Positions 50,016 to 61,268 of a stretch of 64,000 nt of DNA are shown here, piece by piece. Below the pieces are notes generated by a model, which saw only the letters and a program-made list of their open reading frames with translations, did no database searches and had not been told where the DNA came from. Numbering within the stretch: position 1 is the stretch's first letter; each line of letters opens with the position of its first letter. Where the stretch lies: NCBI GenBank assembly GCA_002914805.1, contig JXTB01000421.1, forward strand, positions 231,535-295,534. The letters run 5' to 3'. Position numbers and translations under genes: made by a program. Source of the DNA: Parasponia andersonii (Eukaryota; Streptophyta; Magnoliopsida; Rosales; Cannabaceae).

Positions 50016-50257
50016 GGGCACCAATCCAGTAGGTATTTTTTTTTTTTACCTATCCATAGATATCAATTTGGCCAATGAAAATTTAGTATGCATATTTTTT
50101 ATTGTAAAAAGTAAGAGAGAAAAAAAGTATTAATGATACACGTCTCTTCATGCACTTAATTATAACCATTGGATCACCATTAGATGGTGATCCAACGGCT
50201 AAAAAAAAATACTTACCCATAGGTAAAAAAAAAAAAATACCTATTGGATTGACAACC
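50016..50257. mobile_element. (TA)n-flanked miniature element, unit 4 (best preserved)
   Basis: A 242-bp unit. The left end is GGGCACCAATCCAGTAGGTA and the right end in reverse complement is GGTTGTCAATCCAATAGGTA; both run on through a T tract into ACCTAT, so the inverted repeats are about 35 bp. It contains GGATCACCATTAGATGGTGA. (TA)n stands directly at both borders. Confidence 0.8.
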
Positions 50258-50273
50258 TATATATATATATATA

Positions 50274-50488
50274 TTGCCAAGTAGGTATTTTTTTTTACCT
50301 ATGTATAAATATTTTTTTTAGGATTATCATCTAATTATTATGATTCAATGGTTATAATAATGTGCATAAAAAGACGTGTATTATTAATATTATTTTTTTT
50401 TATTTTTTAATATAAAAAAATATGCATAATAAATTTCAATTGGTCAAAAAAATATAGGTAAAAAAAATAATTCTGGTGGATTAGTGCC
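50274..50488. mobile_element. (TA)n-flanked miniature element, unit 5
   Basis: A 215-bp unit that begins TTGCCAAGTAGGTATTTTTT and ends TCTGGTGGATTAGTGCC. The order of internal words matches unit 2. (TA)n lies on both sides, shared with unit 4. Confidence 0.7.
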
Positions 50489-51322
50489 TATATATATATA
50501 TGTATATAATGTTTTGAAACAAGGGTAATTTTTTTTGGGGAGAACTTCATATCATTACTTGGTTTGATGGCTTGTATGAAATATTTTCCACTATTCTACA
50601 AGTTTCAACCATTCATTCAGTCACTCGCTAAACCGATTAGCGCATCATCTTTGGACCTTTTTTCACTCTCATTGTGAATGAAAGTAATCCAAACGTTAAG
50701 CACAAATTTACTTGAGAGTTAAAATTATATGAGAAGTGGTATAAAGGTAACTTGCCCCATTGGAGTACTCGGCCCACTTACGGGGCCCAAGTGACACAAA
50801 AATAAAGGGAAAGTTCGTAAATACCTATTTTTAAAACCATATTTTCATAAATATCCATTTTGTACATTTATTTTATAAATACTTATTTTTATACTTTTCT
50901 TTAGAGAAATATAGACCACCACTATTTTACACATATTAATATATTAAATGTATACCGTGGTCTATATTTATAAATAAAAATTCAACTAAAAGTTAGTATA
51001 CATTTTAAAATATATACCGTTTATATTTTACACACGAAATGTGTACTTCATGTATAAAATTTATATTATAAATGTAGACCACTTATATTTTGTATAAAAA
51101 ATGTGGACAAAAAAATGAGTATTTTTGAAAGAAAAATTAAAAACGGATATTTATTCTAAAATATAGGTACTAGGCGTAAATTTCTCATTTATTAAATAAA
51201 TGACTTCATATCCCATATATAATACAAGAGGAGAAGCTTGCCGACGTTCTCTAATCACTAGTGTAGGTGGGGTCACTCATCTTGAACGCAAACACGTTGG
51301 TTTTGATTACCCCTTTTCTAGG

Positions 51323-51495
51323 TGTCGTTTTTTTCTCAGTTGTCGTTTTATAGAGTACTAGACGATGTTGTCGTTTTAATATTACTGGTTTCCTTTCAAA
51401 CGTCTTTTACTGTGGTTGCCCCAAAAAAGTCATTGTCGTTTGTACTCCAAAATCCCCAAAAGAGTCAACATTGTCGTTTTATAATGATGTCGTTT
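51323..51495 (+). promoter_or_regulatory. Cluster of six TGTCGTTT words
   Basis: TGTCGTTT occurs at 51323, 51341, 51369, 51434, 51472 and 51488, all in the same orientation, 300-470 bp before the eIF4A-like ATG. This is far more than chance in such AT-rich DNA. Function is unknown. Confidence 0.5.
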
Positions 51496-51662
51496 CGACA
51501 TATTGTCCGTCATTAGATTGTTGCGTTTTATTCTTATATTCCCAAAACAAACGTAGTTAATACCCAGAAATAAATAAAAATGCGAAGCAGGCCTTTGCCC
51601 TTTTATATCATATTCGGTAACCAGGGGTAAATCCGGAAACACAAGAAAATGACTCATCCACG

Positions 51663-51687
51663 CCTATATATATATATATATATATAA
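51663..51687 (+). promoter_or_regulatory. TATA-rich run before the eIF4A-like gene
   Basis: CCTATATATA... continues as (TA)n about 105-130 bp upstream of the ATG and precedes a (CT)n leader, which suits a plant core promoter. It is also a plain microsatellite, so the role is uncertain. Confidence 0.35.
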
Positions 51688-51790
51688 CATTCCTTTTCCG
51701 TCGTGATCACTATTCACTCGCTATACTACGTACTGGTTTCTCATCTCTCTCTCTCTCTCTCTCTCAAGCTTTTATTTGAGTTTTTCTTCA

Positions 51791-54268
51791 ATGTCATCAA
51801 CATCTTCAGGTCTGTAATAGCTTGGACCTTTCTCTACTCTCTTATTAATTTCGCTCGCTCTATCCGTCACTGATTTTTATCAGTTTTTCTTTATTTAATT
51901 TTATTTCGCGTTTAGGGTTTGTAATGGTTTCTTCTTAATTTTCATGATTTGCTTTTTTTTTTTTTTTATTGAACTGTATTGAAATTTTTATATGGGCAAT
52001 TGCTAGTTTGAGTTGATTTTTTTTTTTGGAAAGTATTTAATTTAAAATAACAACCTAATCTGTTTTTTTTTTTTAATTATCTATTTATTAAAAGCCTATT
52101 CAGTGAAGTTTTCTTTTCTTGTTTTATTTTTTTTAATTCTCTGTATTAATTAATTGCTCGTTTGAGAGTTTTACTTAATATTATTTTTTTGTCATGATTC
52201 TTATTTTGTCAAGGCTTCTCTTTTTAATTTTTTTTTTTTTGTAATTCAGTTTTTCAATTTTATTATGTCATGTAAATATTTTGGTAAATGAGTGTAGTTA
52301 CTTATTAATTATTGCGTGTGTGTTTGTTGTTCATATATAGAAGTAGCACCACCAGCAGAGGGATCACAACAATTAGAGCTGGTACAATATATCAGCTCTT
52401 GCGTCTTGGGACAGCTCGACTATGACTTGATGGAGTGCCAGGGCTTGGTGCTGGCACCGACCAGAGAACTTGCACTAGAGGCTGAGAAGGTTATCCGCGA
52501 GCTTGGAGACTCTCTTGCTGTGAAGGTTCATGCCTGCGTTGATGGAAGAAGTGTTCAACAAGACGTGAGCATTTTGTCTGGTGGGGTTCATGTTGTTGTT
52601 GGCACTCCTATTCGTGTTCTTGACATGATGACAAGACAGCGTCTTCGTCCCGATTACATCGTAATGGTTGTGTTGGATGAGTTTAGAGAAATACGTTCAA
52701 GAGGTTACAGTGATCAGGTTCTTTTTTCTTTTCATCTTTAAATTTCCAATTTTGTTACGTCAATAAGTAACTTTTTGCGTTACTATGAATAATTCTTTTC
52801 GTTCTGCTGAATGAGGTTGAAAGTAGATGTATGTATATATATATATATATATCTAGAGTTTTTGTAACATGCTTGATGCTTTATAAGGTCTAATGGAATG
52901 AACGAATGAAGAATATGCTGACTTATAGTTTCTTTTTATTTATGTTTATTATTAAGTTTATTGAAATGGATGAAGCTGCATTATGTGTTTATGTGTATGC
53001 CAACTAATTTGGACGAGTTTCTAGAGTTTTTGTAACCTGCTTGATGCTTTATAAGACCTAATAGAACGCATGAATGAATGAATGATCAAGAATATCTTGA
53101 CTTATAGTTTCTTACTATTTATGTTTATTATTAAGTTTATTGAAATTGATGGAGCAGCATTATGTATTTATGTGTATGTCAACTGTTTTGGACGTGTTTT
53201 TACATATCTAGAGTTTTTGTAACCTGCTTGATGCTTTATAAGGCTAATAGAACGCATGAATGAATAAATGATGAAGAATATCCTGACTTAATAGTTTCTT
53301 ACCATTTATGTAACTGTGATGAAGCTGTGGCTGCAAGCTTTTTTCTCCATCGTTATAAATCATATGAAATTGTTATTGCATATGCTTTGTTCTTGTTCAC
53401 TGGGGTAAAAACACTCGGGCAAGTTCACTAATCCAAAATGGAGAGGAAAGATAAAAGACTTTCTTTTCCATGTATTCACTTACCAATTAGTTATACATAA
53501 AAGCCTTTTCTACCCAATATTATTATTATTTTTTTTTTCTTGACTCATTCCCTTAACGGATTGTTAAACGTACGAGAGTCCATTTCTTGGAAGTATGGTT
53601 ATGATTAATCCTACTTGTTCTCTTCTTGTCAGGTCTATGATATTTTACGTCTTCTTCCAAGACCAATCCTGGCAAGGGAATTCTCTGCCACTACGCCACC
53701 GGCGGTGGCAAGGAATTTTGTGAACAACCCTGTGAGCAATCTTGTGAAGCGTGATGAACTCACCCGTGAGGCTATTAAGCATTACCATGTCAATATTGAG
53801 AGGGAAGAATGGAAATTCGAGACGCTTTGCGATTTCTACGAGACCTTAGCCATTAGTGCTGATCAGAGGCACGTCATTTTTGTCAACACCAAACACAAGG
53901 TCGATTGGCTGACTGAGCAGATGAGGGCCCGAGATCACACAGTTTCTGCCATTCACGAAGACATGGACCAGAACGCCAAAGACGTGACCATGCGAGAATT
54001 CCGATCTAGGTCTTGCCCTGTTTTGGTCACAACTGATATGCTAGCTCACGGTGATGATGTGCAACAAGCGTCCCTTGTCATAAATTATGATCTGCCAACT
54101 CGGCCCGAGTACTATCTCCATCGTGTTGGGCGTATTGGAAGGTTTGGAAGGAAAGGAATGACCATGAACTTCGTAATAAAGGACGATGAGAGGATGATCT
54201 CTAGTATCCAAAAGTTTTATAATGTTCAGATCGATGAGCTGCCACCAAATATTGCTGATCTCCTGTGA
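51791..54268 (+). CDS. Shortened eIF4A-like DEAD-box protein lacking ATPase motifs
   Basis: Three exons join in frame: 51791-51809, 52341-52717 and 53633-54268, giving 343 residues against about 413 for eIF4A. After a short [16 protein letters not shown] start, the protein enters the eIF4A fold at [20 protein letters not shown]. The Q motif and Walker A (motif I) are therefore absent. Retained are PTRELA (46-51), FSAT (149-152), FVNT (215-218) and HRVGRIGR (295-302). Changed are DEAD to DEFR (119-122), TPGR to TPIR (95-98) and ARGIDV to AHGDDV (270-275). The C-terminus [17 protein letters not shown] is of eIF4A type. Helicase activity is not expected. The frame has no stop and the splice sites are good, so it may be expressed as a dead paralogue; a young pseudogene is the alternative. 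Confidence 0.88.
52853..53335 (+). repeat. Three diverged repeats of about 170-190 bp in the eIF4A-like intron 2
   Basis: Units begin with CTAGAGTTTTTGTAAC at 52853, 53021 and 53208 and share TGCTTGATGCTTTATAAG, GACTTATAGTTTCTT and, in two of them, TTATGTTTATTATTAAGTTT. The third is shortened after ATTTATGTAACTG. Confidence 0.85.
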
Positions 54269-54747
54269 TGAGATTTTGTCCTTTTATTCCTTTAGTGGAG
54301 AACTTTTATATTTGTGTAGAGAAGCCTTAACTTTAATTTGACTAATGCTCTTTTTTTATTCCCCTTTATCAAGTACTTGCATTGTCCTAACATTGCAAGA
54401 TTTTGTGTTATGGCAGTCGTGACAAGTTTTCTACCGACTAATATTTAGAATGCATATGTTTTTTTTCGAGTCTTCTTTAATATTTTACATTTATATTTTC
54501 TTTCATGTTTTCCATAAATAGTAAGTTTGACTTAAAGATGCAAAAATAGTGAACATATGTAAGAACCCAAATTTTTTGAGAGTATTTTGATCTTTTTGCT
54601 GGTTAATATAACTATGCCCCTAATATATCTCGTTTCTCTCACTCCCTCACCTATCTCTCTTTCTCATCCCTATTTATTACATGGCCAAAGGAACCATTGC
54701 TGCCACCTTCTTCTTCATTGTCGACAGTAACCGAGCCACACAGGGTC
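54269..54747. other. 3' flank of the eIF4A-like gene
   Basis: AT-rich non-coding DNA. The frame starting ATGGCCAAAGGAACC at 54681 is cut by the left end of the hAT element, and I recognise no gene in it. Confidence 0.5.
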
Positions 54748-57700
54748 CAGGGGCAATTGCATGTCCTGACTTTTTTGAAAAAAAAAAATCAGTATATAAT
54801 ATTTTTATAAAAAAATTAGTATATAATATTTTTATTAAAAAATTATTCTACTTTCTCTTAGTTTTTAAAATCTTATACTTACCCTCCTGAAAATTTGGAT
54901 TTTTCCCCATTGTTAAAACCCTTTTTATTAGTATGAAGCCTATATTTCAATTCTCTTGAATGTTTAAAGTCTATTACTCATCTTTTTAAGGTGTATCTTA
55001 TAGTCCATAAATAAAAAAGTTTAAAAATGAAAAAACCTATATTACATGAAAGGAAAATATCATTCGGAAAACTTTTTTTATCAAAAGAGAAACAAAAAGG
55101 GAGGAGAAACTTCTTTTATCAAAAGAAAAACAAAAAGAAAGGGAAAATATCTTTCACACCCAGCTGCCTAAGAGGCAGGTAGCAGTTCTTCACTACACAA
55201 GTCACTATTCACCAGTATTTTTTCAAAATTTCTCTTTCTTTTTCTTGTATTTTAGTTTTATATTCATTCTTTGAATCTTTAATAGACATGAATATCAAAA
55301 TATGATTCTATAATTTCTATTAAATTTTATAATCATATATTCTTCATTTAATAATTGAAAAATTTATAATTCCTATCATCTTAGGAATCCATATTTGTTG
55401 GTGAAAAAATTATAAGTCCTTCGGGTTTTTTGACTCTGTTGTTGAATGCGGCTTTACTTGAAATGAATCCTAATATAGCTAGGATCCAATCTAGTTAGGT
55501 GTGTTACGAGATTAGGATTTTAAAGTGACTGAGATTATTGCATATGAGGCAATTTCTTCATTTGCAACAATGAATTTAATTCTAGAAGCTAGAATGGTCG
55601 GAGACACTGGACTACACACCCTTTATTTGATTAATTTTTGTTTCCTAAAAAAAATAAAGTACCAACTTAATGGTCCACGCCCAAACTATCTAATATTCCT
55701 TGTCTATGGCCCAAATTGTTTAATAACATTAATTTGTGTACTTATGTTGAGATTATAGTTATGCTGATATTAAAACTTTAAATTGATTATTACTAACACC
55801 ATACTTAGATTTCAATTTATGTATATTCAATTTTGATATGAATTCATTCAATGTTTTATTTGCATTGCCTAAAATTACTTTTTTTTATTCTTTTTTGTTT
55901 TTGCAACAATTAAAGAGAAATATTTTAAAAAGAAGTCAAAGTCATAATCTACTAGTGAGGAAAATGTTAATGCCAAATTAAGAGCTGTATAAATCAATTT
56001 TGATGAACTTCTTACTGATCTTGGATTTAAGAATTTCAATTTTGAGTTATCATGCTAATGTTCGAGATCAAATAAGAAGAAAATATTTGCAAATGAGCCC
56101 TTATCAATATCGAGAACATTATTTTTGACAAAAAAAGTTTGGCGAAGTATCAAGGCGATTCAACCATGCATGGTTTGATGAGTATCCCACTTGGTTAGAG
56201 TATGGCAAAAGATGCTGCATATTGCCTATGCTGTGATCTTTTTAAACCAAATATTAGAGAGCAGTGACCATTTTGTTGGGGAAGGTTTTAAAAAAAAAAA
56301 GAAAAAATTAAAAGATCATATTAGGGGTAGCAATAGTTCTCACAATCAAGATATGAAGAAATGTAAAGCTTTAATGAATCTAAAGCAACATATTGAGACA
56401 ATTATCTCTAAGCAATCAAAAGAAGTTCGAAATGTAAACCGAACTCGCTTAAGTGCATCAATTGTTTGTGTTAGATTTCTCTTATGATAAGGGATTGGAT
56501 TCCGTGATCACGATGGATCTGAGAATTCAAGCAAACAAGGTAACTTTTTTGAAATATTACAATTTCTAGCTAGTCATAATGAAGAAATCAAAGCTATTAT
56601 GTTAAAAAATGCTTCTAATAATCTCAAATTGACATCTCACGACATTCAAAAGAATATTACGAAGGCTATTATGATTGAAACTATGAATGTCATTATTAAT
56701 TAGAGATATTGGAAATTCATTATTTTCAATTTTAATTTATGAATCTTGTAACATATCAATAAAGGAACAAATGGCTGTTGTTTTACGTTATGTGGACAAG
56801 AAATGATATGTAATTGAATGCTTTATAGGTATCGAACATGTTGGCAATATTGTAGCTCTCTCTCTCAAGAATACAATTGATTATTCTCAAGACATAGAAT
56901 AAGCATATCTAGACTTCGAGGTCAAGGTTATGACGGTACAAGTAATATGTAAGGTGAATTCAATAGTCTAAAGACACATATTCTAAATGAGAACCTATAT
57001 GCATTTTACATACATTGTTTTGCACATAAGCTTCAACTAGCTCTTGTAGCTATGGAAAAAAAGCATATTCAGATTGCGTCGCTTTTAACATGGTTTATAG
57101 TGTGGTTAATATTGTTGGAGCTTCATCAAAATGTTGTGACATTCTTTGAGAAAAACAAGTTACTATAATTTCTAAAGCACTCTAAAATGGAGAAATTTCA
57201 ATTGAGAGAGATCTTAATTAATAATCTACTTTGAAATGTGCTAGAAACATACGGTGAGGCTCACACTATGTTACTTTAATGAGTGTAATGGACATATTTT
57301 TATCTATAACTGAAGTCCTTGAAATGATTGTTGATGATGGGATAGGTTCTAAACAAAGATGTGAAGCAAATGTAATTGGAGTTCATGGAATCATTTGATT
57401 TTGTTGTTAGCCTACATTTGATGAAAAACATATTTAGAGTTATAAATAAATTGTCAAAAGTATTACAAAGAAAAGATCAAGATATTGTAAATGCAATAGC
57501 TTTGGTGAAACATGTAAGTGAAGATTGTAAATAATGAGGGAGAATAATTGGAATTCTTTACTTTATCAAGTCTCTTCATTTTGTGAAAAACAAAATATTA
57601 GTGTTCCTAAGATGAATGATGCCTTTATAGCTCGAGGGAGATCGCAAAGAAAATCTCCAAAAATCACTAACTTGCATCACTTTCACGTGGATCTATCTTA

Positions 57701-58383
57701 CTTTATTATTGATATGCAATTTCAAGAGTTGAATGATCATTTTAATGATGTTTATACTAACTTGCTTCTTTGTGTAGCACGTTTGTGCCCATACGATTTG
57801 TTTGCTACTTTTGACAAGCAAAAGTTACTCAATCTTGGAAGATATTATCCAAAAGATTTTTCTAATGTACAACTCATAAAACTTGATGATCGACTTCAAT
57901 TTTATATCATTGATATGCAGTTAATTACATAATTTATGGAGCTAAAAGGAATTAGTTAGCTTGCGCACAAGAAGGTTAAAACAAGAAAAAACAAGGTGTA
58001 TCCATTAGTTTATCGGCTACTTATATTAGCATTAATTTTACCTGTTACTACTGCAACTATAAAGATGCTATTTTCTCTTATGAATATTATGACGAATCAA
58101 CTATACAACCAAGTGAAAGATCAACGGATGAATAACAATTTAGTTGTTTATATTGATAAGGAAATTTCTAATAAGATTAACGATGAAACTATTATATAAC
58201 GATTTCCGACCATGAGATATCATCGAGAGCAATTATAATACATTTATTGACTTGTTTAAGAATAGTACAAATTTTCAATTTAACTTTTTTTTTAAAGGAA
58301 AAATTTCTACTTTTTTGTGCTATTTTATGGTGAGATAATTTTTCCTTTGCCTCTCCTGAATTAAATTCCTAGCTCTGCCCCTG
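54748..58383. mobile_element. hAT-type DNA transposon, decayed, 3.6 kb
   Basis: The left end is CAGGGGCAATTGCATG. The right end in reverse complement is CAGGGGCAGAGCTAGGAATT, so the terminal inverted repeat is at least CAGGGGC, and the longer right end is typical of plant hAT elements with a DUF4371-type transposase. Such transposase remnants fill 55914-58199. I see no 8-bp target-site duplication (ACAGGGTC against GTCGTCAT), so one end may be rearranged. The left part (54790-54840) has two 30-bp AGTATATAATATTTTTAT units. Confidence 0.75.
55914..58199 (+). pseudogene. hAT transposase remnant (TTF zinc finger/DUF4371/hAT dimerisation type)
   Basis: Fragments in all three plus frames follow the plant TTF-DUF4371-hAT transposase order. 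They are RYFKKKSKS, HFVGEGFKKKKKKLKDH, GFRDHDGSENSSKQGNFFE, RGQGYDGTSNM, HCFAHKLQLALVA, then QRKSPKITNLHHFHVDLSYF, NLGRYYPKDFSNVQL and YPLVYRLLILALILPVTTAT followed by the dimerisation-type MLFSLMNIMTNQLYNQ. More than ten stops and several frameshifts lie between. The transposase would cut and insert its own element; this copy cannot. Confidence 0.85.
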
Positions 58384-58635
58384 GTCGTCATTGATTCATC
58401 TGTAAACTACCTGAGCTCAACCAGACGAAGCCATTTCGAGCAATGGCACTGCGGGCTATAACATGGCAGAGAGGGAAACATGCAATATTATATTTAAACT
58501 TGGGAAGAACTTGAAAGAAACAGTGCTCAGAAAACTTGAAACAGAAAAACCGAGCCTTTTCTAGAGAGAGACACAGAGAGCTCGAAACCTTCGAGACTGG
58601 GAGCTAAGCCATGGAGGATTTCAGATCCAAACCAT
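58384..58635. other. Junction between hAT element and duplication copy B
   Basis: About 250 bp of moderate GC with a GAGAGAGACACAGAGAG run. It has no counterpart elsewhere in the window and no recognisable gene. Confidence 0.45.
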
Positions 58636-59815
58636 GAAGGTCTTGGCTGTTCTGTTGACCAAATTGCTGTCTTTTGGGGCTACTATGCTGTGCTAAACAG
58701 GAAATGTAGGCCTATTGTATGCGTTATGCTTTTCTTATGATTGTTGCATGTTACTCTATAATAATTTATAGAGTACGTAATTTGTGAGCTTTGCTTAAGC
58801 AATTCTGGGCTCCAAAACATGTGCCTTTTGTAAGTGTCACTTCGTCATATGTAGTAGCAACTAGTATGTGTGTTTACTTGGACAACATTTTGACTGACTT
58901 GTAACCTGAAGTTGGACAAAATCCTCTGGAAATTGGCATTTTGTTATATCCCTTGTGAATTGTTGTTGAAGTGCTTAGTTAGCAATAATATTTATGTTCT
59001 ACTAGCAACATAGGTTAATGCTCTTTGCTGTGGACCTGATTGTTTTATTTTGTACTTTATTCTGGGGATTATTATTATTATTTTTTTCAAATGCTCCAAA
59101 GGATGAAAATCATTAAGATGAAGTGCAATATCTGCTAAGGTCTATCAAAAGTTAGTAAATCATAGAAAGGCCTACATTATTATTGTTTGGCGATTAGTTA
59201 TTAAAGGATAAGGGAATATTTGTTTTGCTTCTAAAGATATGGTTTATAAAAACCTTGCATGTGTATGGTGAACATTCCCCTTTTTAAGAAGGCTATTTCA
59301 AATCCTCTCATCTGTCTGAAGAGAAAAGTGAGTCCTTTAATCTTAAACTGCATTGGGAAACATATCTAAATAAAGATAAAATGAGCAAATGACTTGGAAA
59401 AGTTAAGGGAATAATTCTTAGCTCATAGTTATATTCATCTAGGCTATATTTGTCTCTTTCATATGGGATATCTGATGTGGGTCCTATGTTTTGTGGGTTA
59501 TAGTACCATATAATTGACTGCTCTAGTGGTCATTGAATTGTCAATTATTTAATATAATCTTACATACTTTTTAAGCTGGGAGATAAAGGGGATATTGCTT
59601 AAGACAAATTGCGGATAAACTCAGCCAAAATTTGACAAAAAAGGAACTGCTATATCTTGACCTTGGATACTAACGAGGGCAACTTAAAAATTCTTAAAAA
59701 AATGTACAACGGTGTATCATATATTTCGTTTTCCTAATCTACCTTTTGGGAGATTTATTTTTGAATTTTCCTTCAGAAAAAAAAAACTGGAAACCCGATG
59801 AAAGATGGTGGTTGT

Positions 59816-59855
59816 CTTTCTTTCTTTCTTTCTTTCTTTTTATTTTTTTTTTCTT
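59816..59855. repeat. (CTTT)n microsatellite in copy B
   Basis: TCTTTCTTTCTTTCTTTCTT followed by T-rich DNA. It is absent from the matching place in copy A (about 43455), so it arose or expanded after the duplication. Confidence 0.85.
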
Positions 59856-61131
59856 GAAAGATGTGGTTCTCTTGTTAGGTTAATATACCAAATAAACTCA
59901 CCAATTATTATCAGTTTGGACGCTAATCTAACTCAGATTTTACAAATGAAATGAAACCTGGAGAGATTATTCAACTTTCCCAGCAAATTTGGACAAAATA
60001 GGATTAAATGTAGCATAAATATTGGGGCTACACCATAGGACATGGTCAATGTGATCGGGTGAGACTTTTTGGCCAAGGGAAAGGAAAAAGCCCAATCCAT
60101 GTCCACGGTGAAAGCTCAAGTGGGCCTTAAAGTGGGAGGGTGGTGGGGATCACACTCGCACTAGAGCCACTGGTACTGTGGGAATACATGTAAGAAGTCA
60201 GATTCCCTCAAGGGTCAAAGATCCTAAAAGGCTAAGGCCTAAGGGCCTTCTTGTTGGGCTCCACGTCAATGTGGGATCCAACTCTTAATCTGTTGCCGCA
60301 AAAACCGCCTGATGCTTATGCGGTAGGAAGCCAAAAATCAAGCAAACCTTCAAAATCACATTTCAAGTAAATAAATAAAACCAAAAACAAAACAGAAAAA
60401 ATTGAAAAAAGTGATTCCACCGACCTTATCAAAAATTGTCCAATTGTATTCAAATCTCTTCCCTCTTGCATGTTCTATTTGTCCATATGCTACTTGGCTT
60501 TGCTACGATCTTAATTGCTGAAAATGCCAAATGGTGAAGGGCCCTCATTATTTGTTACCAAATTCTGTATTTTTAGCCTCTCTTAGAGAAAAATCTAGAT
60601 TAAGTAGAGTCCCTAACACAATAGAAACTATATGAAGAGAAAATATGTATGTATATAAGTTTGTTATCTAAGCCAAATCATGAAAGACAAAGCTGTGACC
60701 TAGTAATGAATGTAATTCTGTACTTATGACTCGAAGTAATTCTTCACAACTTTTTACCATGGATTATAAATAAAACATGCTATGACCAATGTTGGTGTGG
60801 ATTTGAAATGAATTTTACGATGAGAATAAAGGTTGTGTTGTTCTCATATGTGATAAAGCTAGCTACTTTATTTTTTTACGTACCTCTTTTTTACTTTTGC
60901 AATATTGCTCTTTAAGATTAGCATGTCCTAGCTAGTCTTAAGGTCATGAATGACCAGTTTGATAATGAAGCTATGATCGATATATGCCATGGTAAAAAGA
61001 ACAGTTGTGAATTTTCTTTTCATGCTCACTGTTGACTGATAATACATTTTCATGCAGCCATCGTCCTAATACACGACAAGTCCTACATATCAACGCATCG
61101 CTCTCTCTCTCTCTCTCTCTCTCTATTTTAC

Positions 61132-61139
61132 TATAAATA
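61132..61139 (+). promoter_or_regulatory. TATA box of gene copy B
   Basis: TATAAATA, 137 bp before the ATG and after a (CT)n run at 61101-61124, as in copy A. Confidence 0.7.
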
Positions 61140-61268
61140 TGTCCACAAGCCTCTACTCGTTCTTTATATACCACCTACACATCCTAGTCCTTTCTCACTC
61201 TTCTTGTTCTTTTTTCTTATTCCTTGCTACCTCACTACCTCTCTAGTTTATACTCATCAAAAGAAGCC

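Larger units (their letters stand above)
50506..51790. other. Upstream region of the eIF4A-like gene
   Basis: No gene. It holds a possible miniature element at 50806-51190, a cluster of TGTCGTTT words at 51323-51495, a TATA-rich run at 51663-51687 and a (CT)n run at 51743-51764, both just before the ATG. Confidence 0.5.

Noticed and set aside
61224..61268. N-terminal extension of DUF4408/DUF761 copy B
   Set aside because: It would need a TTG start and has no counterpart in copy A, whose ATG aligns with 61269.
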